The notes below the pieces were generated by a model that was not told the DNA's origin, did no database searches, and worked only from the letters and a program-made list of their open reading frames with translations. A stretch of DNA of 6,018 bases from an uncultured Porphyromonadaceae bacterium (GTDB lineage: Bacteria > Bacteroidota > Bacteroidia > Bacteroidales > Muribaculaceae). This document shows positions 1 to 5,494 of this stretch, one piece after another (within the stretch, counting starts at the first letter, position 1; each line of letters starts with the position of its first letter). Where the stretch lies: assembly GCA_947177595.1 (NCBI GenBank), contig CAMWUZ010000106.1:1-6018 (forward strand), written 5' to 3'. Both the position numbers and the translations under genes were made by a program.

Positions 1-573
1 GTAAATGATAATCCCACTCCGGTAATCGCCGTATATACCCACTATTCACCTGAACTGAGAGATATTTTGCGTAGTCTGATGTTCCGTAGCGACAATATGA
101 TGGCTGAAGGCGCGCTTAGACTTCTCGCGCCGGGACATTCACGGGAAAAAGCCGTTGAGCATGAGATGAGTATATGGGATCTGAGAGGTATTGATACAGA
201 AAATATCAACATTGAGGATGGAAGCGGTTTATCCCGTCGTGATCGCGTGACAGCATATTTTATGGCGGAAATGCTCGGATGGATGGCGCTTCACCGTAGT
301 GCCGCTGATTATGTGAATCTTTTTCCTAAAGCCGGTATGGAGGGTACTCTGAAATCACTTCTTCAGGACAGTTCTCTCGCCGGACAGCTCGTTCTCAAGA
401 GCGGTAGCATGAAAGGTGTGCATTGCTATGCCGGATATAAAATCGACAATGAGGGATTCCCAACTCATACCATTGTAATTATGGTCAATAACTTTACTTG
501 CGGGCGCGCGACAGTAAAAAAAGAGATAGAAAATCTGTTACTTGGCATTTTTGCTCCTGAGGAATTGCTGTAG
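1..573 (+). CDS. dacB: D-alanyl-D-alanine carboxypeptidase/endopeptidase, PBP4 type (peptidase S13), C-terminal part; 5' end outside window
   Basis: The reading frame is open from base 1, so this is the last 190 residues of a longer protein (family members are usually about 450-480 aa). PBP4-type enzymes cut the terminal D-Ala or D-Ala-mDAP cross-links of peptidoglycan in the periplasm. Two of the three penicillin-binding motifs are visible: SxN as Ser-Asp-Asn at bases 88-96, within RSDNMMAEG, and KTG-like Lys-Ser-Gly at 397-405, within LVLKSGSMKG. The family's DGSGLSR stretch lies between them, at about bases 217-237. The SxxK nucleophile motif would lie upstream, outside the window. A TTG at 67 is an internal leucine codon and not the start, because the family-like sequence THYSPELRDIL precedes it. 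The gene ends with TAG, with no hairpin behind it; the next gene's promoter overlaps its last codons. The family call is firm; the symbol is by analogy with E. coli. Confidence 0.9.
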   Translation, partial: VNDNPTPVIAVYTHYSPELRDILRSLMFRSDNMMAEGALRLLAPGHSREKAVEHEMSIWDLRGIDTENINIEDGSGLSRRDRVTAYFMAEMLGWMALHRSAADYVNLFPKAGMEGTLKSLLQDSSLAGQLVLKSGSMKGVHCYAGYKIDNEGFPTHTIVIMVNNFTCGRATVKKEIENLLLGIFAPEELL

Positions 574-596
574 CTGAATTATTTTACATACATTTG
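564..596 (+). promoter_or_regulatory. Bacteroidota-type promoter for the 622-2874 gene unit
   Basis: TACATTTG at 589-596 matches the Bacteroidota -7 consensus TAnnTTTG exactly. An ATTG at 564-567 stands 21 bp upstream, where the -33 TTG element is expected. Transcription would start near base 600, giving a leader of about 20 nt before the ATG at 622. The leader is A-rich (caagtataaaa) and lacks a Shine-Dalgarno sequence, which is usual in this phylum. The -33 element lies inside the last codons of the upstream carboxypeptidase gene. Assigned from consensus and spacing only. Confidence 0.6.
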
Positions 597-621
597 CGGG
601 TAGAAACCAACAAGTATAAAA

Positions 622-1248
622 ATGACTAAAGATAATCTTGAAGAACTCCTTGAGGTGACCTTTGAAATGGAGGGTCTTATTTCACTGATGATTAAACGTG
701 AGGATATGACTCCCGATAAAATCAAGACTTTGCTTGTGAAAAAAGCGGCGCATTTCAATGAGTTGCTCGGATCTGAACCGGTGGTAGGAGAAGTTGCAAC
801 TCCCGCGGTGGCTGTTCAGGAGGTCGTTCTTGACACTCCGGCTGTTGAAACTCCTCAGCCGATTGTTGTGGAGACCCACCCGGCAGAAGAAGCTGTTGCT
901 GACGAAGAAATTGCTGCGGCTACCACATTCGAGGAAACCGAAGATGCTCTGTCAGAAGCTGAAGTGCCGGTCGTGGAAGAGCCGAAGGAAGTCTCTTCCA
1001 CCACGGCTAACTTGCTCAATGATAGGCTGTGCAAAAGAACTCCCGCATTTACCCTTAATGATAAATACCGCTTTCGCCGCGCCCTCTTTGACAACAACGA
1101 TGAGGAATTTGCCGGAACTCTGCGGATTATTTCCGGAATGAAGTCAATGGATGAGGTGGAAGATTATCTCTATAATGATCTCTGCTTTGAGTCTGAAAAT
1201 GAAGATGTAAAGGCGTTTGTTGAAATAATCGCCGCACAGTTTGCCTGA
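622..1248 (+). CDS. Hypothetical protein with acidic Ala/Val/Glu/Pro-rich linker, probably conserved in Bacteroidales
   Basis: This 208-aa protein has no recognised function. It has three parts. Residues 1-50 are predicted helical and charged. Residues about 51-128 are a low-complexity linker rich in Glu, Val, Ala, Pro and Thr with almost no basic residues, probably disordered. Residues about 131-208 are a compact C-terminal region beginning LNDRLCKRTPAFTLNDKYRF and ending in acidic helices (MDEVEDYLYNDL, NEDVKAFVEII). I recall similar C-terminal regions, with a phenylalanine-rich FTLND-RFRF start, in uncharacterised Bacteroidales proteins, but cannot check it. There is no signal peptide or membrane segment, so it is probably cytoplasmic. 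It is the first gene behind the promoter at 564-596. Its TGA is one base away from the rsmI ATG at 1250, so the two are probably translationally coupled. The linker's high Glu content makes the other frames look open, but those are shadows. Confidence 0.85.
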   Translation: MTKDNLEELLEVTFEMEGLISLMIKREDMTPDKIKTLLVKKAAHFNELLGSEPVVGEVATPAVAVQEVVLDTPAVETPQPIVVETHPAEEAVADEEIAAATTFEETEDALSEAEVPVVEEPKEVSSTTANLLNDRLCKRTPAFTLNDKYRFRRALFDNNDEEFAGTLRIISGMKSMDEVEDYLYNDLCFESENEDVKAFVEIIAAQFA

Positions 1249-1249
1249 A

Positions 1250-1978
1250 ATGTCAGGAATACTCTATATGGTTCCCACACCTGTGGGAAATATGAGTGAC
1301 ATGACTCCCAGGGCGGTTGAGGTGCTCAAGGAATGCTGTGTCATACTTGCCGAAGATACACGTACAAGCAGCGTGCTTCTGAAACACTTCGGCATAACCA
1401 CTCCGTTGATTGCTCACCATATGCACAACGAACATGCGACCGTGAGCGGTATTGCAGACAGAATCGAGAGTGGTGAATCTGTGGCTCTTGTTACCGATGC
1501 CGGTACTCCGGGTATTTCCGACCCCGGTTTCTTGCTCTCACGCGAATGCAGAAACAGGGGAATAGAGGTGATAACCCTTCCCGGACCCACGGCATTTGTT
1601 CCTGCTCTCGTTAACAGTGGATTACCCTGCGATAGATTCCTTTTTGAAGGATTTCTGCCTCAGAAAAAGGGGAGAGCTACCAGAATCGCGGAACTTGCGG
1701 AATTGCCATACACCTTAATTATATATGAATCGCCACTCAGATTAGCCAAAACTCTTGGTCAACTCGGTGAGAGTTTTGGCAAAGATCGCAAGGCTTCCGT
1801 TTCGCGTGAGATATCAAAAATCCATGAAACTACCGTACAAGGAACCCTTGGAGAACTTGAAGATTATTTCGTCCGGAACATTCCTAAAGGAGAAATTGTT
1901 ATAGTAATTGAAGGTAAACAGCAGGAGGCTGGGCGCGTTCATATAAACAAGTATAAAAATAACAAGACGGACTCATAA
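1250..1978 (+). CDS. rsmI: 16S rRNA (cytidine(1402)-2'-O)-methyltransferase RsmI
   Basis: RsmI transfers a methyl group from S-adenosylmethionine to the 2'-OH of C1402 in 16S rRNA, in the decoding centre of the small ribosomal subunit. The 242-aa product shows the tetrapyrrole-methylase-fold signatures in order: VPTPVGNMSDMT (8-19), ILAEDTRTS (32-40), HHMHNEH (56-62), VTDAGTPGISDPGF (81-94), PGPTAFVPALVNSGLPCDRF (111-130), FEGFLPQKKGR (132-142), YESPLRL (159-165), SREISKIHE (185-193) and GEIVIVIEG (214-222). E. coli RsmI is about 286 aa; the C-terminal extension is absent here, replaced by a ~20-residue Lys/Asn-rich tail. A TTG at 1241 is in frame, but the ATG at 1250 was chosen because homologues start a few residues before the LYxVPTPVGN motif and because it follows the upstream stop by one base. 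No Shine-Dalgarno site is visible, so translation probably depends on coupling to the preceding gene. Confidence 0.95.
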   Translation: MSGILYMVPTPVGNMSDMTPRAVEVLKECCVILAEDTRTSSVLLKHFGITTPLIAHHMHNEHATVSGIADRIESGESVALVTDAGTPGISDPGFLLSRECRNRGIEVITLPGPTAFVPALVNSGLPCDRFLFEGFLPQKKGRATRIAELAELPYTLIIYESPLRLAKTLGQLGESFGKDRKASVSREISKIHETTVQGTLGELEDYFVRNIPKGEIVIVIEGKQQEAGRVHINKYKNNKTDS

Positions 1979-2010
1979 TCATCACGTTTCTAACTGATAA
2001 AAGATATACA

Positions 2011-2874
2011 ATGAGAATTTACAGTATCTCGGCTCTCGCCGCACTCGCGTTGCTCACATCATGCGGCAACAAGGAGAAATTAGACAAGGCGCAGGAACAA
2101 AACAGCGCGCTCAACTCGGAACTTCAGGCAACTCTTGCCACTCAGGACAGTCTTTTCGCTCTGATCAACGATATTACTGCCGGTATGAATCAGCTCAAGG
2201 ACATTGAGCACATCATCGCCACTCCCGGCACACTTGACGATGGTAATGTATCAAGAAAGAATCAGCTCAGAAATGATATGACCGCGATTAGAGAAGCGTT
2301 GAAGCAGCGTCGTGAGCGTCTCGAAGAGCTTGAAGGAAAGCTGAAGAAATATGATGCTTCAAATGCTACTCTTCTCAAGACGATAGAGAATCTGAAGGGT
2401 CAGATTGCTGAGCAGGAAACTGAGATAGCTACTCTTACCAACCAGCTTTCTGCCGCTCACATAGAGATTTCTCATCTCGGGGCAAGAGTGGATTCACTCA
2501 CAACAACTGTCGCAGAAGTGAAGACTGAGAGAGAGCAGGCACGTAAGCAGGCGACCGAACTCAATGATGAACTGAACACCTGTTACTATGCGCTTGGAAC
2601 CAAGAGTGAACTTCAGAAGCATCAGATTATCAAATCGGGATTCCTCAGAAAAACGAAGATTATGCCTGATGACTTTGAAAAGAGTTACTTCACAAAGGCT
2701 GACAAACGAAATCTTACCTCACTTCCTCTTCACTCTAAGAAAGCTAAAGTGCTGACAAACCAGCCTGCAGACAGCTATGAGATTGCAGATGAAGGTGGAC
2801 AGAAGGTACTCCTTATCAAAGACCCGGTAAAATTCTGGAGTTTGAGCAATTTCCTGGTGATACAGGTTGATTGA
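2011..2874 (+). CDS. Coiled-coil lipoprotein, resembles the Cbp1 family of Bacteroidales adhesins
   Basis: The 287-aa product starts with a short lipoprotein signal peptide whose lipobox is LTSC, giving Cys18 as the lipidated residue after signal peptidase II cleavage. Residues about 22-190 are a long Glu/Gln/Lys/Leu-rich helical region that reads as coiled coil, interrupted near 72-80. The C-terminal 95 residues are more globular, with YYALGTKSEL (192-201) and a conserved-looking end, KFWSLSNFLVIQV. This layout and ending match what I remember of proteins annotated as Cbp1-family collagen-binding glycoprotein adhesins; that assignment is from memory, and collagen binding should not be assumed. 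Two Asp-Ser-Leu triplets (46-48 and 161-163) fit the Bacteroides O-glycosylation motif D(S/T)(A/I/L/V/M/T). The gene lies 32 bp after rsmI with no clear promoter of its own and ends just before a strong terminator. Its start is preceded by an A-rich leader (aaaagatataca). Confidence 0.85.
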   Translation: MRIYSISALAALALLTSCGNKEKLDKAQEQNSALNSELQATLATQDSLFALINDITAGMNQLKDIEHIIATPGTLDDGNVSRKNQLRNDMTAIREALKQRRERLEELEGKLKKYDASNATLLKTIENLKGQIAEQETEIATLTNQLSAAHIEISHLGARVDSLTTTVAEVKTEREQARKQATELNDELNTCYYALGTKSELQKHQIIKSGFLRKTKIMPDDFEKSYFTKADKRNLTSLPLHSKKAKVLTNQPADSYEIADEGGQKVLLIKDPVKFWSLSNFLVIQVD

Positions 2875-2889
2875 TTTTCCGATATAAAA

Positions 2890-2917
2890 AAAAAATCCCG
2901 CTTTCGCGGGATTTTTT
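2890..2917. terminator. Bidirectional rho-independent terminator between convergent operons
   Basis: There is a perfect hairpin. The GC core ATCCCGC (2895-2901) pairs with GCGGGAT (2906-2912) around the loop TTTC (2902-2905). The flanking A run (2890-2894) pairs with the T run (2913-2917), extending the stem to 12 bp. T tracts follow the hairpin on both strands: T2912-2917 on plus, and the complement of A2886-2895 on minus. It therefore serves the lipoprotein gene (plus) and ruvC (minus). The ruvC stop codon (2916-2918) lies partly inside the stem. Confidence 0.93.
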
Positions 2918-3497
2918 ATTTCACCCTTTCGGGATGTTTGGCAATGAAATCTTTCCAGGAACTTTTGCCTGAAGATGGAATCGGTTTGGTGGATTCGTAG
3001 AAATGGCACAGTGCCGCGCCCAGTGCATCGGTAGAATCTAATTGCGGCAAAAGATTCTCATCTCTGATGCTGAGAATGCGTTTGAGCATCTCCCGCACTT
3101 GTTCCTTGGACGCTGCTCCGCTGCCGGTGATAGCCATTTTTATTTTTCGGGGCTCATATTCGGTGATCGGCACCTCTCTTGCAAGCGCCGCAGCCATAGC
3201 CACTCCCTGAGCTCTGCCGAGTTTGAGCATAGACTGCACATTTTTGCCGAAGAACGGTGCCTCGATTGCCATTTCATCAGGCAGGAACTGCTCCACAAGC
3301 GAGAGAATGCGGTCATAAATTCTTTTCAGCCTCATATAATGACTCTCGAATTTATTGAGCTCAATCACTCCCATGGCAATCATGTGCGGCTTGTTACCTT
3401 TGATGCCGAGAATGCCGTACCCCATAACATTGGTACCAGGGTCAACACCGATTATCACCTTATCCCAGTCGGAGATATTATGAGAAGTATCCGTCAT
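2916..3497 (-). CDS. ruvC: Crossover junction endodeoxyribonuclease RuvC (Holliday junction resolvase)
   Basis: RuvC is a dimeric Mg2+-dependent endonuclease that cuts Holliday junctions symmetrically, working with the RuvAB branch-migration motor in recombinational repair. The 193-aa sequence carries the RNase H-like catalytic set: Asp19 in IGVDPGT, Glu79 in AIEAPFFGKN, and Asp154 and Asp157 in DSTDALGAALCH, equivalent to D7, E66, D138 and D141 of E. coli. Other family stretches are MLKLGRAQGVAMAAA (90-104) and YEPRKIKMAITGSGAASKEQV (114-134). It is about 20 residues longer than E. coli RuvC, from an N-terminal extension of roughly 12 residues and a C-terminal KSSWKDFIAKHPERVK that I recall as usual in Bacteroidota. 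Its ATG overlaps the TGA of the DUF4286 gene by one base (TGATG), so it is probably translated by reinitiation. It is the last gene of the minus-strand operon and appears intact. Confidence 0.97.
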   Translation of the reverse strand: MTDTSHNISDWDKVIIGVDPGTNVMGYGILGIKGNKPHMIAMGVIELNKFESHYMRLKRIYDRILSLVEQFLPDEMAIEAPFFGKNVQSMLKLGRAQGVAMAAALAREVPITEYEPRKIKMAITGSGAASKEQVREMLKRILSIRDENLLPQLDSTDALGAALCHFYESTKPIPSSGKSSWKDFIAKHPERVK

Positions 3498-3805
3498 CAG
3501 TCAATTATATCCATAAAAGTGATGAACCATAGGATTTTATCACCGAATTTCTGCACTAATCGCGTAAGCAGCTCCGCACCGTTTCTCCGCTCATACCAAT
3601 CATGTGCTTCCGCATCAGACCGATGTCTGAACTGAATGGCATAGCTGCTGGCGCAATCCACGTCATTTGATTTGATTCGGCATAAAAGGGGAGAAGTGAA
3701 TTCTCCTTTCTCTACAGCCTCTTTGACAAAAGTGTTTTTAGCCCAATCGATGAAATAGGCGTCAACTTCGGCTGAGACTGCAAATGTTATATTTGCCAGA
3801 ATCAT
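3497..3805 (-). CDS. DUF4286 family protein
   Basis: This is a 102-aa protein of unknown function. The sequence from MILANITFAV at the start to ILWFITFMDII at the end fits the small Bacteroidota family DUF4286, of which this looks like a full-length member. Pattern features are a first beta strand (2-10), an amphipathic helix with YFIDWAKNTFVKEAV (17-31), a middle strand with SYAIQFRH (54-61), a helix with LLTRLVQKFG (79-88) and a final hydrophobic strand (89-99). This alternation suggests a ferredoxin-like alpha/beta fold, which is an inference. There is no signal peptide or obvious catalytic motif, so it is probably cytoplasmic. Its ATG overlaps the upstream GYF_2-CD225 gene by four bases (ATGA), and its stop overlaps the ruvC start by one base. 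Both junctions point to coupled translation. I recall DUF4286 genes beside ruvC in other Bacteroidota, but this is not verified. Confidence 0.88.
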   Translation of the reverse strand: MILANITFAVSAEVDAYFIDWAKNTFVKEAVEKGEFTSPLLCRIKSNDVDCASSYAIQFRHRSDAEAHDWYERRNGAELLTRLVQKFGDKILWFITFMDIID

Positions 3806-4281
3806 TCATACATAGCGCTAAAACCGGCGCAAAGACCGATGATCAGATAGATGACAACAACCGCCAGTCCGCAGAAGAAGCCTATCTTAGTCCATTTGCC
3901 GGCTGCCTGGGATGCTCTTTGTGCACCCTCATAGTCTCCGGCACGGAATAGGCTGTCAACAGACGACGCTTTTACGATGCCGACGATTCCGAACGGCAGA
4001 CAGCAGAATAATGTTACAAGAATTGATTCCGCAAGCCATGTCTTGGGAGCGACCGCGGGCATATTGCCGGGCGCACTCTGCTGATATCCGGGAGCATACG
4101 CGGGTTGAGCGGGAACTCCGTAGAGTTGATTCGCAATTTCAGGAACCATTGATGCCTTGGTCCAACCGCTGAGTGAATTGTTGTAAACCAGAGTGTCGGG
4201 GGTGATTCCACGATGCACAAGTTCTTCTACAGTAAAGGGTCCTTCATGTTGACCTGTCGGGGTTGCTACATAATAAGTCAT
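3802..4281 (-). CDS. GYF_2 domain plus CD225/dispanin-type membrane protein
   Basis: The 159-aa protein combines two small domains. Residues 2-50 form a GYF_2 (DUF4339) domain: the start YYVATPTGQHEGPFTVEEL, the LVHRGITPDTLVYN middle and the GWTKASMVPEI end carry the G-P-F and G-W positions of the family. Residues about 53-79 are a Pro/Ala/Gln/Tyr linker. Residues about 80-150 form a CD225 (interferon-induced transmembrane, dispanin) region. This has a membrane segment, WLAESILVTLFCCLPFGIVGIV (82-103); the family's cytoplasmic loop with A-SVDSLFRAGDYEGAQRASQ (105-125) and KW (129-130); and a second hydrophobic segment, IGFFCGLAVVVIYLIIGL (133-150). There is no signal peptide, so it should be an inner-membrane protein with the GYF_2 part in the cytoplasm, by the usual topology. 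Bacterial members are common in Bacteroidota but have no established function. It lies 12 bp after the glycosyltransferase stop and overlaps the next gene by 4 bp. Confidence 0.9.
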   Translation of the reverse strand: MTYYVATPTGQHEGPFTVEELVHRGITPDTLVYNNSLSGWTKASMVPEIANQLYGVPAQPAYAPGYQQSAPGNMPAVAPKTWLAESILVTLFCCLPFGIVGIVKASSVDSLFRAGDYEGAQRASQAAGKWTKIGFFCGLAVVVIYLIIGLCAGFSAMYE

Positions 4282-4293
4282 AGCGTCAGTATT

Positions 4294-5058
4294 TTAGTGT
4301 TGCAATAATTTATTCTCTTCCCTGCGTCTTGATATAAAGCGCGGTATGAATCGTATATGATTCACAAACGTGGGTATGAAACCGTAGTATTTACTCATTA
4401 TTTTAAATCTTTCGATGAGTGATTTTTTTCGGTTTTTTGATGTGAGCCCTTCATATAGAAAATCTATGGTGGTGTCTCCCACATAAACATTGTGCCGGGA
4501 GTGTTGCAGGCATTTTATGCACCAGTCGTAGTCAGAAGAAAAGCGATAGCGCATATCATACATGGGAGCTATTCGGGCGAGTACGACAAATGCCTGGTGA
4601 CAAACCACCATTCCTTGTTTAAAACTTTTGTATTCAAGTTTTTCCGGTGCAATCAGATGCCTGTCTGCGATAATGTTTCTGTTAGAATCCACAATCGCGG
4701 TCTGTCCGTACACGATTCCCGGGCAATCGTTTGCCTTTATTGTATCTGAAATCTTTTGAAGAGAATCTGCAGAATGAAAAGTATCGCCTGCATTCAGGAA
4801 TATAAGATACTCTCCGGTTGCCTTGTCGATGCCTTTGTTCATGGCATCGTAGAGTCCGAAATCCGGTTCGGAGAATATTTTTGTCTTTTCAGGGACTGCA
4901 GATGCTTGGGCTATATCAACAGTATTGTCGGAAGAAGCGCCGTCGATAATCAGGTGTTCGAAATCGGTAAAAGATTGCTCACCGACGCTTTTCAAGGTCG
5001 GGGAAAGGGTGGAAGATGCATTGAAGGTAACGGTTATGATGGAGAAAAGAGGTTTCAT
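4294..5058 (-). CDS. Glycosyltransferase family 2 (GT-A fold), specificity unknown
   Basis: The 254-aa protein is a single-domain inverting glycosyltransferase that would move a sugar from a nucleotide-sugar to a glycan or lipid-linked acceptor at the cytoplasmic face of the membrane. The GT2 signatures are in order: SIITVTFN (6-13) for nucleotide binding, LIIDGASSDNT (36-46), SEPDFGLYDAMNKG (63-76), and GEYLIFLNAGDTF (82-94). Asn-Ala-Gly-Asp (89-92) takes the place of the metal-binding DxD, a variant common in this WcaA/WfgS-like subgroup. MVVCHQAFVV (150-159) and FSSDYDWCIKC (173-183) fit the acceptor and catalytic-base region. A basic amphipathic tail (FIPRFISRRREE) could hold it at the membrane. 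There are no transmembrane segments. Its ATG overlaps the stop of the preceding small secreted-protein gene by four bases (ATGA). It is a lone glycosyltransferase with no other polysaccharide genes in view, so its substrate cannot be inferred. Confidence 0.93.
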   Translation of the reverse strand: MKPLFSIITVTFNASSTLSPTLKSVGEQSFTDFEHLIIDGASSDNTVDIAQASAVPEKTKIFSEPDFGLYDAMNKGIDKATGEYLIFLNAGDTFHSADSLQKISDTIKANDCPGIVYGQTAIVDSNRNIIADRHLIAPEKLEYKSFKQGMVVCHQAFVVLARIAPMYDMRYRFSSDYDWCIKCLQHSRHNVYVGDTTIDFLYEGLTSKNRKKSLIERFKIMSKYYGFIPTFVNHIRFIPRFISRRREENKLLQH

Positions 5059-5375
5059 TTAACCATCACTTTCTTTGACCAGTAAGAGCATTTCACAATA
5101 TAGCATCCGCGGGGAAGCTCAACGCTCTGAACAGAGCCTGCCTCAACGTCAACCGTCTTTACGAGTTGTCCGGTGATTGAAAAGATATAGAATCGCTCAG
5201 TCTTATCAGCCTTCACACTCAGGGATATACCGGTGGAAACAGGAGATACCGTTGCGGTTTCATTCTCTAATCGCTCGGTCGCAAATGCCTGATCCTGCGA
5301 CGGCATTGCATCAGCACAAATGCTGCTTGCCGACACACATAGAACTGCCAATATGTTAAGAATATATTTTTTCAT
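5055..5375 (-). CDS. Small secreted protein with a type A sorting-domain (Por secretion tail)-like C-terminus
   Basis: The 106-aa product begins with a Sec signal peptide (MKK, then a hydrophobic core at 4-18), probably cleaved after ADA at residue 23. Cys20 is not in a good lipobox (SSIC), so a lipoprotein is unlikely. Residues 24-48 are polar and probably unstructured. Residues about 49-106 resemble the type A C-terminal domain recognised by the type IX secretion system: a beta strand with ISLSVKA, then YIFSITGQLVKTVDVEAG (63-80), SVELPRGCYIVKC (84-96), and a terminal KKVMVK. This is the usual -GQLVKT- / -L-G-Y-VK- / KKV-VK pattern. No cargo domain sits between signal and tail, which is odd. 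It may be a stand-alone beta-sandwich, a decayed remnant of a larger secreted protein, or a processing substrate. Many gut Bacteroidales carry such domains without an obvious type IX system. It is the first gene behind the promoter at 5391-5422 and overlaps the glycosyltransferase start by 4 bp. Confidence 0.82.
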   Translation of the reverse strand: MKKYILNILAVLCVSASSICADAMPSQDQAFATERLENETATVSPVSTGISLSVKADKTERFYIFSITGQLVKTVDVEAGSVQSVELPRGCYIVKCSYWSKKVMVK

Positions 5376-5390
5376 TGCCTATAATTACTG

Positions 5391-5422
5391 CAAAATTAGC
5401 TGTTTTCTCTAATATTTCCAAT
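5391..5422 (-). promoter_or_regulatory. Bacteroidota-type promoter for the five-gene minus-strand operon
   Basis: Read on the minus strand, TAATTTTG (bases 5398 to 5391) matches TAnnTTTG. ATTG (5422 to 5419) lies 20 bp upstream at the -33 position. The element sits in the AT-rich 119-bp intergenic region 5376-5494, the only sizeable gap on this strand. Transcription would begin around 5385, leaving a leader of only about 10 nt before the ATG at 5375. No comparable promoter match was found in front of the four downstream genes. Assigned by consensus and spacing only. Confidence 0.65.
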
Positions 5423-5494
5423 AGATTTAACAATAAATAGTAATTAATAGTGCAATAAAGATGTTAAATACACGTTGCCGCCTATGCTCAGGGT

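Noticed and set aside
794..1141. Overlapping open frames (plus 794-1141, minus 855-1097 and 682-879) within the hypothetical gene
   Set aside because: They follow from the Glu/Ala/Val codon bias of the acidic linker. The products are low-complexity Arg/Leu/Ser-rich, and the 622-1248 frame fits the operon.
609..1960. Identical 15-mer aacaagtataaaaat at 609-623 and 1946-1960
   Set aside because: The first copy overlaps a start codon and the second encodes the Lys/Asn tail of RsmI. AT-rich and only two copies, so chance is a sufficient explanation; no -7 element accompanies the second copy.
3042..3635. Long plus-strand open frame of 197 codons across ruvC and DUF4286
   Set aside because: It is antisense to two genes with clear family matches, its translation is rich in His, Ser and Cys with no domain pattern, and no promoter or ribosome-binding context precedes it.
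4378..4410. Missing canonical DxD in the glycosyltransferase as a sign of inactivity
   Set aside because: The relevant motif (residues 89-92, bases about 4783-4794) is Asn-Ala-Gly-Asp, a regular variant in this GT2 subgroup, and all other motifs are intact. Nothing in the C-terminal region around 4378-4410 suggests truncation.
4492..5085. Plus-strand open frames opposite the glycosyltransferase
   Set aside because: Antisense shadows of a well-supported GT2 gene, with Cys/His/Ile-rich translations and no family resemblance.
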